Notes: generated from the letters alone by a model not told the origin. 64,000 bases of DNA from Sphingobacteriales bacterium (GCA_016719635.1 JADJYT010000002.1:310001-374000), one strand, 5' to 3'; counted from the first letter of the stretch, positions 28,008 through 37,445 are shown. Numbers and translations are program-made.

Positions 28008-31000
28008 TTAATCAAAATCCAAATCCAGCGCTAATCCGCGTAACTCATGCACCAATACATTGAATGACTCCGGAATACCCGGCTCCGGAAGATTGTCTCC
28101 TTTCACGATAGCCTCGTACGTCTTCGCTCTTCCCTGAATATCATCGGATTTCACCGTCAGCAACTCCTGCAAAATATTGGATGCACCATAAGCTTCCAAT
28201 GCCCAAACTTCCATCTCCCCTAAACGCTGTCCACCGAATTGTGCTTTACCGCCCAATGGTTGTTGTGTGATAAGAGAGTATGGCCCGATTGAACGTGCGT
28301 GCATCTTATCATCCACCATGTGAGATAATTTGATGATATAGATAACCCCAACGGTTGTTTTCTGATCGAAACGCTGTCCGGTTTCACCATCATAAAGATA
28401 AGTGCTGCCTAAGCGCGGTAAGCCTGCCTGTTCAATATATTCTTCGATTTGGTCAACGTGTGCTCCGTCAAAAATTGGTGTTGCAAAACGCATACCCAGA
28501 CTCTTTCCGGCAAGGCCCAGTACAGATTCGTAAATCTGACCGATGTTCATACGGGAAGGTACGCCTAAAGGGTTCAATACGATATCGACCGGCGTTCCGT
28601 CTTCGAGGAACGGCATATCTTCATCACGAACGATTTTGGCTACGATACCTTTGTTACCGTGACGACCCGCCATCTTATCACCCACTCTCAGCTTACGTTT
28701 CTGAGCGATGTAGACCTTGGCCAGTTTCAATACGCCGGATGGCAATTCATCCCCAACGGTGATGGCGTATTTATCACGAAGGAATCGACCTTTTTCTTCG
28801 TTGAAACGTATGTTGAAGTTATGAATCAGTCGTTTGATCAATTCATTCGTTTCCTCTTCTTTCGTCCAGTCTGACGTATCCAAATTCTGATAGTTCAATC
28901 CGCCCAATAATTTCTCGGAGAATTTGGTGCCTTTCGGAACCACCTCTTCCCCAAAGATATTCTTGACGCCTGTCGTTGTTTTACCTCCTACCAGCTGCAT
29001 CAGTTTTGACACCAATACTTTCTTGATATCCTCTAAGTTCAGCAGATGCACCTTTTCCGCTTTTTCCAACTCCACTTTCTCTCTAACCTTAGAGTTTTTG
29101 TCTTTTTTCGCTTTTTGGAAAAGCTTAGTGATTACTACAATTCCTTCCGTGGATGGCGGCGCTTTGTAGGAAGCATCCTTCACATCACCGGCTTTATCAC
29201 CGAATATGGCACGCAACAGTTTCTCTTCCGGCGTCGGGTCTGTTTCTCCTTTCGGTGTGATTTTTCCGATTAAGATATCGCCTTCCTTGATTTTCGCACC
29301 AACACGGATGATCCCATTTTCATCCAGGTTACGTGTAGCGTCTTCGCTCACGTTCGGAATATCATTCGTTAATTCTTCCTCACCCAGTTTGGTATCCCGC
29401 ACGTCCATTTCATATTCTTCAATATGAATAGAAGTGAAGATATCTTCGCGCACCACTTTTTCAGAGATTACGATAGCATCCTCAAAGTTGAACCCCTTCC
29501 ATGGCATGAAAGCCACCAACAGGTTTTTACCCAGTGCTAATTCTCCGTTTTGTGTAGCATATCCTTCACACAATATCTGTCCTTTGGTTACCTTATCACC
29601 TTTACGAACGATAGGACGTAAGTTGATACAGGTAGCCTGGTTGGTTCGTACATATTTTGTAAGCTTATAAACTTTCACATCATCATCAAAGCTAACCAGC
29701 CTTTCATTATCTGTACGGTCGTAACGGATACGGATTTCGTTGGCATCCACATATTCCACGACACCTGAACGTTCCGCATTGATCAGTACGTTGGAATCTT
29801 TCGCTACTCTTGCTTCAATACCTGTTCCTACGATAGGCGCTTCGCAACGCATCAACGGAACTGCCTGACGCTGCATGTTAGAGCCCATCAAAGCACGGTT
29901 CGCATCATCGTTTTCCAGAAACGGAATCAGGGATGCAGAAACACCTACGATCTGATTCGGAGCCACGTCCATATTCTGAACGCTTGCCATATCATCTGTA
30001 TCCGTATCTAATATCGGGAAATCGCCCTGATAACGGCATTTCACTTTCTTATCAGTAAATGTTCCTTTATCATCGATGATAACATTGGACTGTGCAATCG
30101 TTCTTTCATCCTCTTCTTCCGCAGTCAGGTATTCCACTTTGCCTTCCACTTTACCTTTGCTCACTTTCCTGTACGGTGTTTCGATAAAACCCATTTCATT
30201 CACTTTTGCGTGAACGCAAAGCGTAGAGATCAAACCGATATTGGGTCCTTCCGGTGTTTCAATGGTACATAAACGGCCGTAGTGAGAGTAGTGAACGTCA
30301 CGCACCTCGAAACCTGCACGCTCTCTCGATAAACCGCCGGGTCCGAGTGCGGAAATACGGCGTTTGTGCGTGATTTCCGACAACGGATTCGTTTGGTCTA
30401 AGAACTGTGACAACTGTGAGGTACCGAAGAACGAGTTGATTACCGAAGACAATGTTCGCGCATTGATTAGGTCGATAGGCGTAAATACTTCGTTATCGCG
30501 AACGTTCATACGTTCACGGATGGTACGGGCCATACGCGCCAAACCAACACCAAACTGAGCATATAACTGCTCTCCGACCGTTCTTACACGTCTGTTGCTC
30601 AAATGGTCGATATCATCAATCTCCGCTTTCTGGTTAACCAGTTTTATCAGATATTTAACGATAGAGACGATGTCTTCTTTCGTTAATACGATATTCTTAG
30701 GATCGATTCCTAAGGATAATTTTTTGTTGATTTTATAACGACCCACAAATCCTAAATCATACCGCTTATCGGAGAAGAATAATTTCTCGATAATACCGCG
30801 GGCGGTATCATCATCCGGCGGATCGGAACCGCGCAACTGACGATAGATATGCTGCAATGCCTCTATTTCTGAGTTAGAAGTATCTTTTTGCAGGGTATTG
30901 AAGATGATAGAATAATCTTCTTCCGTACTTTCCTTTTGGAGGATGATGGATTTCACGCCGGTTTCCAGAATCAGCGGAATATTATCTTCATCCAGATATG

Positions 31001-31844
31001 TATCACGCTCGAGTATCACTTCATTCCGTTCGATAGAGACCACCTCACCGGTGTCTTCATCCACGAAATCTTCCATCCATGATTTCAATACTCTCGCAGC
31101 TAAACGTCTGCCTATATTTTTTTCCAGCGTCTTTTTGCTGACTTCGATTTCATCGGACAATCCAAACAATTTCAGGATGTCTTTATCCGAGTCGAAACCG
31201 ATGGCACGCAATAAGGTCGTTACCGGGAATTTCTTTTTACGATCGATGTAAGCATACATGACATTATTGATGTCCGTAGCAAACTCCATCCATGCACCTT
31301 TAAACGGAATTACCCTTGCGGAAAAGATTTTAGTTCCGTTCGGGTGATAACTCATGCCGAAAAATACGCCCGGTGAGCGGTGTAACTGAGAAACGACCAC
31401 GCGCTCAGCACCATTAATGATGAATGTACCTTTGTCTGTCATGTAAGGGATATTTCCGAGGAAAACATCCTGTACGATGGTTTGGAAATCAATATGCTCT
31501 TCGTCATTACAAGACAAGCGCAATTTGGCTTTCAAAGGAACGCTGTAGGTCAGTCCTCTTTCAATACACTCGTCAACGGTATAACGGGGAGGATCCACGT
31601 AATAATCCAAAAACTCCAGCAGGAAAATATTTCTTGCGTCTGTAATCGGGAAGTTTTCTGCGAATACCTTGTATAATCCCTCTTTGGACCGTTTATCCGG
31701 AGTTGTTTCCAACTGCAGGAATTCCTGGAAGGATTTTACCTGAATATCCAATAAATTGGGATAATCATAAGGATGGCTTATTTTACTGAAGTTAATTCTG
31801 CCAGTAGAAGTTAGGCCTGTAGTTTTTTCTGTTTTTTTGGACAT
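28008..31844 (-). CDS. rpoB: DNA-directed RNA polymerase subunit beta
   Basis: A 1278-residue protein containing the rifampicin-binding region (FFGTSQLSQFLDQTNPLSE, then HKRRISALGPGGL), the catalytic-core GRHGNKGIVAKI segment and the C-terminal anchor to beta' (QPLGGKAQFGGQRLGEMEVW). The rifampicin pocket residues look wild type by eye. It follows rplL after a 90-base gap that contains a terminator-like hairpin, so its level may be set by attenuation. The next gene is rpoC. Confidence 0.99.
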   Translation of the reverse strand: MSKKTEKTTGLTSTGRINFSKISHPYDYPNLLDIQVKSFQEFLQLETTPDKRSKEGLYKVFAENFPITDARNIFLLEFLDYYVDPPRYTVDECIERGLTYSVPLKAKLRLSCNDEEHIDFQTIVQDVFLGNIPYMTDKGTFIINGAERVVVSQLHRSPGVFFGMSYHPNGTKIFSARVIPFKGAWMEFATDINNVMYAYIDRKKKFPVTTLLRAIGFDSDKDILKLFGLSDEIEVSKKTLEKNIGRRLAARVLKSWMEDFVDEDTGEVVSIERNEVILERDTYLDEDNIPLILETGVKSIILQKESTEEDYSIIFNTLQKDTSNSEIEALQHIYRQLRGSDPPDDDTARGIIEKLFFSDKRYDLGFVGRYKINKKLSLGIDPKNIVLTKEDIVSIVKYLIKLVNQKAEIDDIDHLSNRRVRTVGEQLYAQFGVGLARMARTIRERMNVRDNEVFTPIDLINARTLSSVINSFFGTSQLSQFLDQTNPLSEITHKRRISALGPGGLSRERAGFEVRDVHYSHYGRLCTIETPEGPNIGLISTLCVHAKVNEMGFIETPYRKVSKGKVEGKVEYLTAEEEDERTIAQSNVIIDDKGTFTDKKVKCRYQGDFPILDTDTDDMASVQNMDVAPNQIVGVSASLIPFLENDDANRALMGSNMQRQAVPLMRCEAPIVGTGIEARVAKDSNVLINAERSGVVEYVDANEIRIRYDRTDNERLVSFDDDVKVYKLTKYVRTNQATCINLRPIVRKGDKVTKGQILCEGYATQNGELALGKNLLVAFMPWKGFNFEDAIVISEKVVREDIFTSIHIEEYEMDVRDTKLGEEELTNDIPNVSEDATRNLDENGIIRVGAKIKEGDILIGKITPKGETDPTPEEKLLRAIFGDKAGDVKDASYKAPPSTEGIVVITKLFQKAKKDKNSKVREKVELEKAEKVHLLNLEDIKKVLVSKLMQLVGGKTTTGVKNIFGEEVVPKGTKFSEKLLGGLNYQNLDTSDWTKEEETNELIKRLIHNFNIRFNEEKGRFLRDKYAITVGDELPSGVLKLAKVYIAQKRKLRVGDKMAGRHGNKGIVAKIVRDEDMPFLEDGTPVDIVLNPLGVPSRMNIGQIYESVLGLAGKSLGMRFATPIFDGAHVDQIEEYIEQAGLPRLGSTYLYDGETGQRFDQKTTVGVIYIIKLSHMVDDKMHARSIGPYSLITQQPLGGKAQFGGQRLGEMEVWALEAYGASNILQELLTVKSDDIQGRAKTYEAIVKGDNLPEPGIPESFNVLVHELRGLALDLDFD

Positions 31845-31869
31845 GCAACCGAATTAAATTTAACAAAAA

Positions 31870-31913
31870 CAGTAAAAAGTGTCACGGCAGTTTCAATAGC
31901 TGCCGGACACTTT
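31870..31913 (-). promoter_or_regulatory. Attenuator-like hairpin between rplL and rpoB
   Basis: On the minus strand AAAGTGTC-CGGCAG, a 9-base loop and CTGCCG-A-GACACTTT form a stem of 14 bp with one bulged A (31876-31913). A T-rich run continues the 3' side toward rpoB. In E. coli the rplL-rpoB gap contains a partial terminator that lowers polymerase relative to ribosomal proteins; the position and form here suggest the same use. It could also be a processing site. Confidence 0.75.
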
Positions 31914-31934
31914 AATTATTTGATTATGAATGAA

Positions 31935-32315
31935 TTACTTCAATTCAATAGAGGCACCGGCTTCTTCCAATTTAGCTTTGATAGACTCAGCTTCATCTTT
32001 AGAAACACCTTCTTTTACCGGTTTAGGTGCACTGTCTACCAGGTCTTTAGCTTCTTTCAAGCCTAGGCCGGTAATTTCTTTCACAACTTTCACTACGCCC
32101 AGTTTTTGTGCGCCTGCATCTTTTAAGATAACGTCAAAAGATGTTTTTTCTTCAACAGCAGCGCCTGCGCCTGCGCCACCGCCTGGTGCCGCTACCGCTA
32201 CTGCAGCTGCAGCCGGTTCGATACCGTAATCAGCTTTCAAAATTTCCGCTAATTCGTTAACTTCTTTAACTGTCAGGTTAACTAATTGCTCTGCAAATGC
32301 TTTTAAATCAGCCAT
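31935..32315 (-). CDS. rplL: 50S ribosomal protein L7/L12
   Basis: A 126-residue stalk protein: N-terminal dimerisation region (FAEQLVNLTVKEVNELAEIL), an Ala/Gly-rich hinge (about 38-55) and the C-terminal factor-binding domain (KEITGLGLKEAKDLVDSAPK). It recruits elongation factors to the ribosome. It starts 27 bases after rplJ. Confidence 0.98.
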   Translation of the reverse strand: MADLKAFAEQLVNLTVKEVNELAEILKADYGIEPAAAAVAVAAPGGGAGAGAAVEEKTSFDVILKDAGAQKLGVVKVVKEITGLGLKEAKDLVDSAPKPVKEGVSKDEAESIKAKLEEAGASIELK

Positions 32316-32342
32316 TGTTTTAATAATTTAGATTGTTTAAAA

Positions 32343-32864
32343 TTAATTTTCTCTTTCTTGTAATGTTTTAACTATTCCGGCCAGTTTGCCGCCGCTTGAT
32401 TTAAGGGCAGAAACCACATTTTTAGCAGGAGATTGCAGCAAGGCAACGATGTCACCTATCAGCTCTTGTTTAGATTTCACATTGATTAATGCTTCTAACT
32501 GGCTTTCTCCGATATAAATGGCAGAGTCAATATAGGCTGCTTTTAAGGCAGGTTTATTGCCGTCTGCACGGAATTGTTTAATTACTTTTGCGGGCACGTT
32601 TCCTGTTTCGGTAAACATGATGGCTGTAGGACCGCTTAATACCGGATCCAGGTCATCAGAAAATTTACCGCCGGCAACCAATGCCTTCTTGATTAATGTG
32701 TTCTTAGCAACTTGTAAGCTGATGCCTTTTCCAAAGCAAATTCTTCTCAATGCGTTTATTTTCTCTACAGAAAGACCGGAGGTATCTGTGAAATAGAAAA
32801 AGGATGCATTAGAGAATTGCTCTGTAAGGCTTTCAATGGTTGCTTGTTTTTCAGCTTTAGTCAT
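32343..32864 (-). CDS. rplJ: 50S ribosomal protein L10
   Basis: A 173-residue protein that anchors the L7/L12 dimers on the 50S stalk. Family stretches are FYFTDTSGLSVEKINALRR, LQVAKNTLIKKAL and GPTAIMFTETGNVPAKVIK. In most bacteria L10 represses its own operon through a leader; no obvious leader was recognised in the 27-base gap to rplA. Confidence 0.98.
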   Translation of the reverse strand: MTKAEKQATIESLTEQFSNASFFYFTDTSGLSVEKINALRRICFGKGISLQVAKNTLIKKALVAGGKFSDDLDPVLSGPTAIMFTETGNVPAKVIKQFRADGNKPALKAAYIDSAIYIGESQLEALINVKSKQELIGDIVALLQSPAKNVVSALKSSGGKLAGIVKTLQEREN

Positions 32865-32891
32865 TTTTGTTTTGTTTTAAAGGCTGAATAA

Positions 32892-33587
32892 TTAGATTCC
32901 CGGAATTGATTTTACATCCACTTCAATGGAAGGACTCATCGTAGTAGCCATGAAAATGCTTTTAAAATAAGTTCCCTTTGCAGAAGATGGTTTCATTTTA
33001 GCCAACGTTGTGATCATTTCTTTTGCATTGTCCAGCAACTGAGTTGGATTAAATGACACACGACCTACCGAAGTATGGATAATGCCGAACTTGTCGATTT
33101 TGAAAGATATCTTACCTTTCTTCACCTCACGAACGGCATCCGCCACGTTTTCTGTAACGGTACCGGATTTAGGGTTAGGCATTAGGTTACGAGGACCTAA
33201 TATTTTACCTAATCTGCCTAATTTGGGCATAACACTCGGTGTGGCGATGATAACATCGATATCCGTCCAACCGCCGTTAATTTTTTCCAGGTATTCTTCC
33301 AAACCGACATAATCAGCACCGGCTTCTTTTGCTGCCGCTTCCTTATCTGCAGGGCAAAGTACCAGGACTTTTTTTGTTTTACCAGTACCATGGGGAAGGC
33401 TAACCGTTCCTCTTATGGCCTGGTCTGGTTTACGCGGATCAACACCTAAACGGATGTGAACATCGACAGAAGCATCAAACTTGGTGGTGTTTACTTCTTT
33501 TACTAAAGCAGCAGCTTGTTCCAGTGGGTAGGTTTTGCCTTTTTCGATTTTTCCATCGACTGCTTTTCTTTTCTTTACAATTTTCAT
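32892..33587 (-). CDS. rplA: 50S ribosomal protein L1
   Basis: The ATG at 33587 (MKIVKKRKAVDGKIEK) is taken as the start; a TTG 36 bases upstream would add residues not found in the family. The 231-residue product contains SVDVHIRLGVDPRKPDQAIR and PKLGRLGKILGPRNLMPNPK, which are L1 signatures. L1 forms the mobile stalk at the E site and can repress the L11-L1 genes in translation. Confidence 0.98.
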   Translation of the reverse strand: MKIVKKRKAVDGKIEKGKTYPLEQAAALVKEVNTTKFDASVDVHIRLGVDPRKPDQAIRGTVSLPHGTGKTKKVLVLCPADKEAAAKEAGADYVGLEEYLEKINGGWTDIDVIIATPSVMPKLGRLGKILGPRNLMPNPKSGTVTENVADAVREVKKGKISFKIDKFGIIHTSVGRVSFNPTQLLDNAKEMITTLAKMKPSSAKGTYFKSIFMATTMSPSIEVDVKSIPGI

Positions 33588-33653
33588 TTTACCTAAAAAT
33601 TTGGTGAGATAATAGCGTTCCAAATAGAGTGGAACTCTCTCTGCTTAATCAGA

Positions 33654-34097
33654 TTAAGCATTCCAAGGTGCATCACCCGTAACAGTGATTCCCATGCTTC
33701 TTGCAGTACCTGCCACCATTTTCATGGCTGACTGAACTGTAAAACAGTTCAAGTCGGGCATTTTGATTTCTGCAATCTCCTTCACCTGATCCCAGGATAC
33801 CGACCCTACCTTATTACGATTTGGTACTTTAGAGCCTTGTTTGACTTTAGAGTACTCCAGCAATAAAGCGGAAGCAGGTGGCGTCTTGATGACGAACGTG
33901 AAAGATTTATCTTTGTAAACCGTGATTACACACGGTAAGATTTTACCTTGTTTATCTTGTGTAGCAGCATTGAACTGTTTGCAAAATTCCATGATGTTCA
34001 CCCCTTTGGAACCCAATGCAGGCCCGATGGGAGGTGCCGGATTTGCCTGACCGCCTTTTACTTGTAATTTGATGAACGTTTCGATTTCCTTTGCCAT
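33654..34097 (-). CDS. rplK: 50S ribosomal protein L11
   Basis: A 147-residue protein with the family landmarks KLQVKGGQANPAPPIGPALG and the C-terminal RNA-binding VAGTARSMGITVTGDAP. It forms part of the GTPase-associated centre of the 50S subunit. It starts 3 bases after nusG ends, so the two are translated from the same message. Confidence 0.98.
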   Translation of the reverse strand: MAKEIETFIKLQVKGGQANPAPPIGPALGSKGVNIMEFCKQFNAATQDKQGKILPCVITVYKDKSFTFVIKTPPASALLLEYSKVKQGSKVPNRNKVGSVSWDQVKEIAEIKMPDLNCFTVQSAMKMVAGTARSMGITVTGDAPWNA

Positions 34098-34100
34098 ATT

Positions 34101-34655
34101 CTATTGTTTTTCAACTTGCATAAAATTCAACTCCACCGGAGTTTTTCTTCCAAAAATTTTCACCACCACTCTCAGTTTCTTCTTATCCTCCATGATTTCT
34201 TCAATCGTACCGGTAAAGTCGTTGAAAGGGCCATCCGTGATTTTAACATCTTCCCCTACCAGGAACGGTTCGTTGGTCACACCGCCTATTTCTTCCTGCT
34301 CGTCCACTTTTCCGAGGATTCTGTTTACTTCGGCTTTTTTGAGCGGAATAGGCTTATTTCTTTCAATGAAACTGATAACGTTGGTCATGTTCTGCAGATG
34401 CTGAACGATATCCGCATTAAACTTTTTTGAATCAGCCTCCATCATTAAATAACCCGGAAAAAAGTTCTTTTCATGAATTACTTTTTTCCCGCCTTTTAGT
34501 TTATACACTTTTTCTGTCGGCACAATTACCTGAGGGATGATCTCAGACCAGCCTGAAAGCTTTATTTCCTTCTCGATAATATCGCGAAGTTTTTTTTCTT
34601 TCCCACTGATGACTCTCAGTACATACCATTTTTTATCTTCAGACATCTGTACCAT
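34101..34655 (-). CDS. nusG: Transcription termination/antitermination protein NusG
   Basis: A 184-residue protein with the NGN domain (KKWYVLRVISGKEKKLRDII) and the C-terminal KOW domain (GEDVKITDGPFNDFTGTIEE). NusG binds RNA polymerase at the clamp and couples transcription with termination factor Rho or the ribosome. An ATG three codons downstream (34646) is an equally good start. It lies 15 bases after secE. Confidence 0.97.
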   Translation of the reverse strand: MVQMSEDKKWYVLRVISGKEKKLRDIIEKEIKLSGWSEIIPQVIVPTEKVYKLKGGKKVIHEKNFFPGYLMMEADSKKFNADIVQHLQNMTNVISFIERNKPIPLKKAEVNRILGKVDEQEEIGGVTNEPFLVGEDVKITDGPFNDFTGTIEEIMEDKKKLRVVVKIFGRKTPVELNFMQVEKQ

Positions 34656-34670
34656 TCTAAAAGTAGGCTG

Positions 34671-34868
34671 TTAACCTGCTATTTTATAAATTATATCACT
34701 GAATAGAATATTAGAAACCATATCCATGAGCCCGATTATCAACGCAATAATCATGGAGGCTACCGCCACAATCACTGCATTCGCCTGCAAATCTTTCCAG
34801 GTTGGCCATGTCACCTTGGTCGTCAACTCTTCGTAAGAGGCCTGCAGATATGATTTTATAGTATCCAT
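34671..34868 (-). CDS. secE: Preprotein translocase subunit SecE
   Basis: A 65-residue protein with an amphipathic N-terminal helix (YEELTTKVTWPTWKDLQANA) and one transmembrane segment (AVIVAVASMIIALIIGLMD), which is the short form usual outside enterobacteria. It stabilises SecY in the translocon. It starts just downstream of tRNA-Trp. Confidence 0.96.
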   Translation of the reverse strand: MDTIKSYLQASYEELTTKVTWPTWKDLQANAVIVAVASMIIALIIGLMDMVSNILFSDIIYKIAG

Positions 34869-34881
34869 TTTCTTTTCTTTG

Positions 34882-34952
34882 CACGGGTGGAGAGATTCGA
34901 ACTCCCATCAACGGTTTTGGAGACCGCTATTCTACCCTTGAACTACACCCGT
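34882..34952 (-). tRNA. tRNA-Trp (CCA anticodon)
   Basis: The minus strand folds as a cloverleaf with acceptor ACGGGTG/CACCCGT. Its anticodon loop is CTCCAAA and the T-arm reads GGGAGTTCGAATCTC. No 3' CCA is encoded. It lies between tuf and secE, its usual place in the phylum. Confidence 0.96.
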
Positions 34953-35009
34953 CTATATAGTCATTAGCCACTAATACAACTGACTAATGACTAATGACGG
35001 ATATACTGA

Positions 35010-36197
35010 TTATTTAATAATTTCTGTAACCTGACCAGCTCCAACTGTTCTGCCACCTTCACGGATTGCGAATTTCAGTCCTTTTTCCAACGCCACCGGG
35101 TAAATTAATTTTACCGTCAGTGTCACGTTATCACCAGGCATTACCATTTCAACTCCTGCAGGCAATTCGATCTCACCTGTTACGTCTGTTGTTCTTAAGT
35201 AGAACTGAGGACGGTATTTGTTGAAGAATGGTGTGTGGCGCCCACCTTCGTCTTTGCTCAGGATATACACCTCGCATTTGAATTCAGTATGCGGCGTTAC
35301 TGAACCCGGTTTGCAGATAACCATACCACGTTTGATATCGGTTTTCTCAATACCACGCAATAAGATACCTACGTTTTCACCAGCTTCGCCGATGTCCAAT
35401 ATTTTACGGAACATCTCTACCCCTGTACAGGTTGAAGCCATTGATTTTTCCTGTAATCCGATGATTTCTACCGGTTCGCCTGTTTTTACCACCCCTCTTT
35501 CGATACGTCCTGTAGCCACCGTACCACGACCTGTGATGGAGAATACGTCTTCTACCGGCATCAGGAATGGTTGATCGATTGGACGCGGAGGTAATGGAAT
35601 CCACTCATCTACCGCTTTCATTAATGCATCGATTTGTGCAGTACCATCAGCATCATCCTGTAATGCCTTGATGGCAGAACCCTGGATGATTGGCGTATTG
35701 TCACCATCATAACCACGTTTAGTCAACTCTTCACGGATATCCATTTCCACCAGTTCCAACAATTCCGGATCATCTACCAAATCCACTTTATTCATGAACA
35801 CCACCATACGGGGTACACCTACCTGTGCAGCCAAAAGGATGTGTTCTTTTGTTTGAGGCATCGGTCCGTCTGTAGCAGCCACCACCAGGATAGCACCGTC
35901 CATCTGAGCAGCACCCGTAATCATATTCTTGATATAATCCGCGTGACCCGGACAGTCAACGTGCGCATAGTGACGAGTTTGCGTTGCATACTCCACGTGT
36001 GCCGTGTTGATGGTGATACCTCTTTCTTTTTCTTCCGGAGCAGCATCGATTGAATCATAATCTTTCTTTTCTGCCAATCCTGATTTTGACAATACATACG
36101 TAATTGCAGCTGTCAAAGTGGTTTTGCCGTGGTCAACGTGACCGATGGTTCCGATGTTAACGTGCGGCTTATCCTTTACAAATTTTTCCTTAGCCAT
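35010..36197 (-). CDS. tuf: Elongation factor Tu
   Basis: A 395-residue GTPase with all G motifs: GHVDHGKTTL, DCPGHADYIKNM, MNKVDLVDD and GSAIKAL. Domains II and III follow (GRGTVATGRIERGVVKTG, GGRHTPFFNKYRPQFYLRTT). It carries aminoacyl-tRNAs to the ribosome. A cluster of four tRNA genes lies immediately upstream on the same strand and is probably co-transcribed. Confidence 0.99.
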   Translation of the reverse strand: MAKEKFVKDKPHVNIGTIGHVDHGKTTLTAAITYVLSKSGLAEKKDYDSIDAAPEEKERGITINTAHVEYATQTRHYAHVDCPGHADYIKNMITGAAQMDGAILVVAATDGPMPQTKEHILLAAQVGVPRMVVFMNKVDLVDDPELLELVEMDIREELTKRGYDGDNTPIIQGSAIKALQDDADGTAQIDALMKAVDEWIPLPPRPIDQPFLMPVEDVFSITGRGTVATGRIERGVVKTGEPVEIIGLQEKSMASTCTGVEMFRKILDIGEAGENVGILLRGIEKTDIKRGMVICKPGSVTPHTEFKCEVYILSKDEGGRHTPFFNKYRPQFYLRTTDVTGEIELPAGVEMVMPGDNVTLTVKLIYPVALEKGLKFAIREGGRTVGAGQVTEIIK

Positions 36198-36255
36198 GAT
36201 TTGTTTTTTTAACTATTTTAATAATTTATTTGAATTTAAAAATTTTTTTTTTTTG

Positions 36256-36327
<72 letters not shown>

Positions 36328-36373
36328 GATAGAGTCTGAGTGCTTTGTTCGCTTCATCAAACTACATTTTTTG

Positions 36374-36446
36374 AGCGGAAGACGAGGCTCGAACCCGCGA
36401 CCTACAGCTTGGAAGGCTGTCGCTCTACCAACTGAGCTACTTCCGC
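36374..36446 (-). tRNA. tRNA-Gly (TCC anticodon)
   Basis: Acceptor GCGGAAG/CTTCCGC, anticodon stem ACAGC/GCTGT around loop CTTCCAA, and T-arm GCGGGTTCGAGCC. No encoded CCA. Confidence 0.95.
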
Positions 36447-36568
36447 ATGATCACTTTGAAAATTTAAAGGAGTCCGTTTTAAAAGGCAACTCAACTTATA
36501 ACTTTCAATTTTAAAGAACTCTTTATATTTGTCTATAGTCATCCCGACTATTTTCATGTCTTTTTTTG

Positions 36569-36651
36569 TGGGCAAGGATGGATTCGAACCACCGAACTCC
36601 GAAGAGGACAGATTTACAGTCTGTTGCCGTTGGCCACTTGGCTACTTACCC
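36569..36651 (-). tRNA. tRNA-Tyr (GTA anticodon)
   Basis: An 83-base class II tRNA with a long variable arm. Acceptor GGGTAAG/CTTGCCC, anticodon stem ACAGA/TCTGT with loop CTGTAAA, T-loop TTCGAAT. No encoded CCA. Confidence 0.96.
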
Positions 36652-36666
36652 TGCTTTGTAACTGTG

Positions 36667-36740
36667 AGCCGATGGAGGGATTCGAACCCCCGACCCGCTG
36701 ATTACAAATCAGCTGCTCTGGCCAACTGAGCTACATCGGC
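36667..36740 (-). tRNA. tRNA-Thr (TGT anticodon)
   Basis: Acceptor GCCGATG/CATCGGC, anticodon stem GCTGA/TCAGC around loop TTTGTAA, and T-loop TTCGAAT. It is the first tRNA of the cluster in the direction of transcription, and the plus-strand insert begins just upstream of it. No encoded CCA. Confidence 0.95.
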
Positions 36741-36981
36741 ACAAAACTCATTTATTTTCAAGAACTTAACAGAAAAATGGCGAAACTTCCCCAATTTTCG
36801 GAGTGCAAATATACAATTAAAATCTGATTTTTTGCTATTGTGGGTAAAATTGTTAAAGGTTTATGATAATTTAAAGTTTGGGGAATAATTTTCGTTCTAC
36901 TCACCAAAAAAGCTACCTTTTAAGCAATGTCTCCTGAAAGGGACAATGTAAATAATAAAAGGACATACATAACAATGGCGC

Positions 36982-37272
36982 AGAGTCCTCTACGAGAGAC
37001 TCTGCTGTGAAAAGAAATCTGAGTATGCCTTGCGGCAAATTTAACTCCTCTTGCTTTATCCAATTATCTGAGGCTTTTATCCGGCAGACAGTTTGTTGGT
37101 CAAGAAGGCCAACAAAGGCATGGAGACCAACAAAGGCATGGGACTCTGCTGAGAAAAAAACACCTGCCAAGGGCAATTATTGTAAGCTCATCTTGTTGGC
37201 ACGCCACGCTTGTTGCTGTACCGCATACCAACAACGGCGAAGGTCCTCTACGAGAGACTCTGCTGAGAAAAG
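36982..37272. repeat. Non-coding repeat patch with a three-fold core and hairpins
   Basis: The core GACTCTGCTG(A/T)GAAAA occurs at 36998, 37142 and 37256. Two copies extend leftward into GTCCTCTACGAGAGACTC, which folds as AGAGT-C-CTCT / AGAGACTCT around ACG (36982-37003). Between them an 18-bp unit starting CCAACAAAGGCATGG is repeated twice (37109-37144). Short open frames through the patch have no coding character. It looks like a dispersed intergenic repeat family rather than a gene. Confidence 0.75.
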
Positions 37273-37420
37273 AGACATTGGGCTGCATGTGGGAATGCAT
37301 GCGCTTTACTTAAGATAAAATTATCTGAAAATTTGCTTTTTAATGCTTTTTTTTTGCATATTTAATGCATGATTAACAAGGTCTTACCGTACAGCAGGCC
37401 ATCGTCCATCGTCCAAATTA

Positions 37421-37445
37421 TACTACCCTGCAGGGTAGTAGTTTT
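37421..37445 (+). promoter_or_regulatory. 20-bp perfect palindrome plus T tract upstream of the protease gene
   Basis: TACTACCCTGCAGGGTAGTA is its own reverse complement and is followed by GTTTTT. As RNA it would form an 8-bp stem with loop TGCA and a short U run, so it may be a terminator or attenuator ahead of the gene at 37549. As DNA it could be a dimeric operator. No regulator gene is adjacent. Confidence 0.5.

Noticed and set aside
37109..37144. Possible CRISPR array
   Set aside because: Only two adjacent 18-bp units, no spacers, and no cas genes in the window.
36913..37318. Short open frames in the repeat patch on both strands
   Set aside because: They track the repeats and hairpins, have no starts with support and no protein-like composition.
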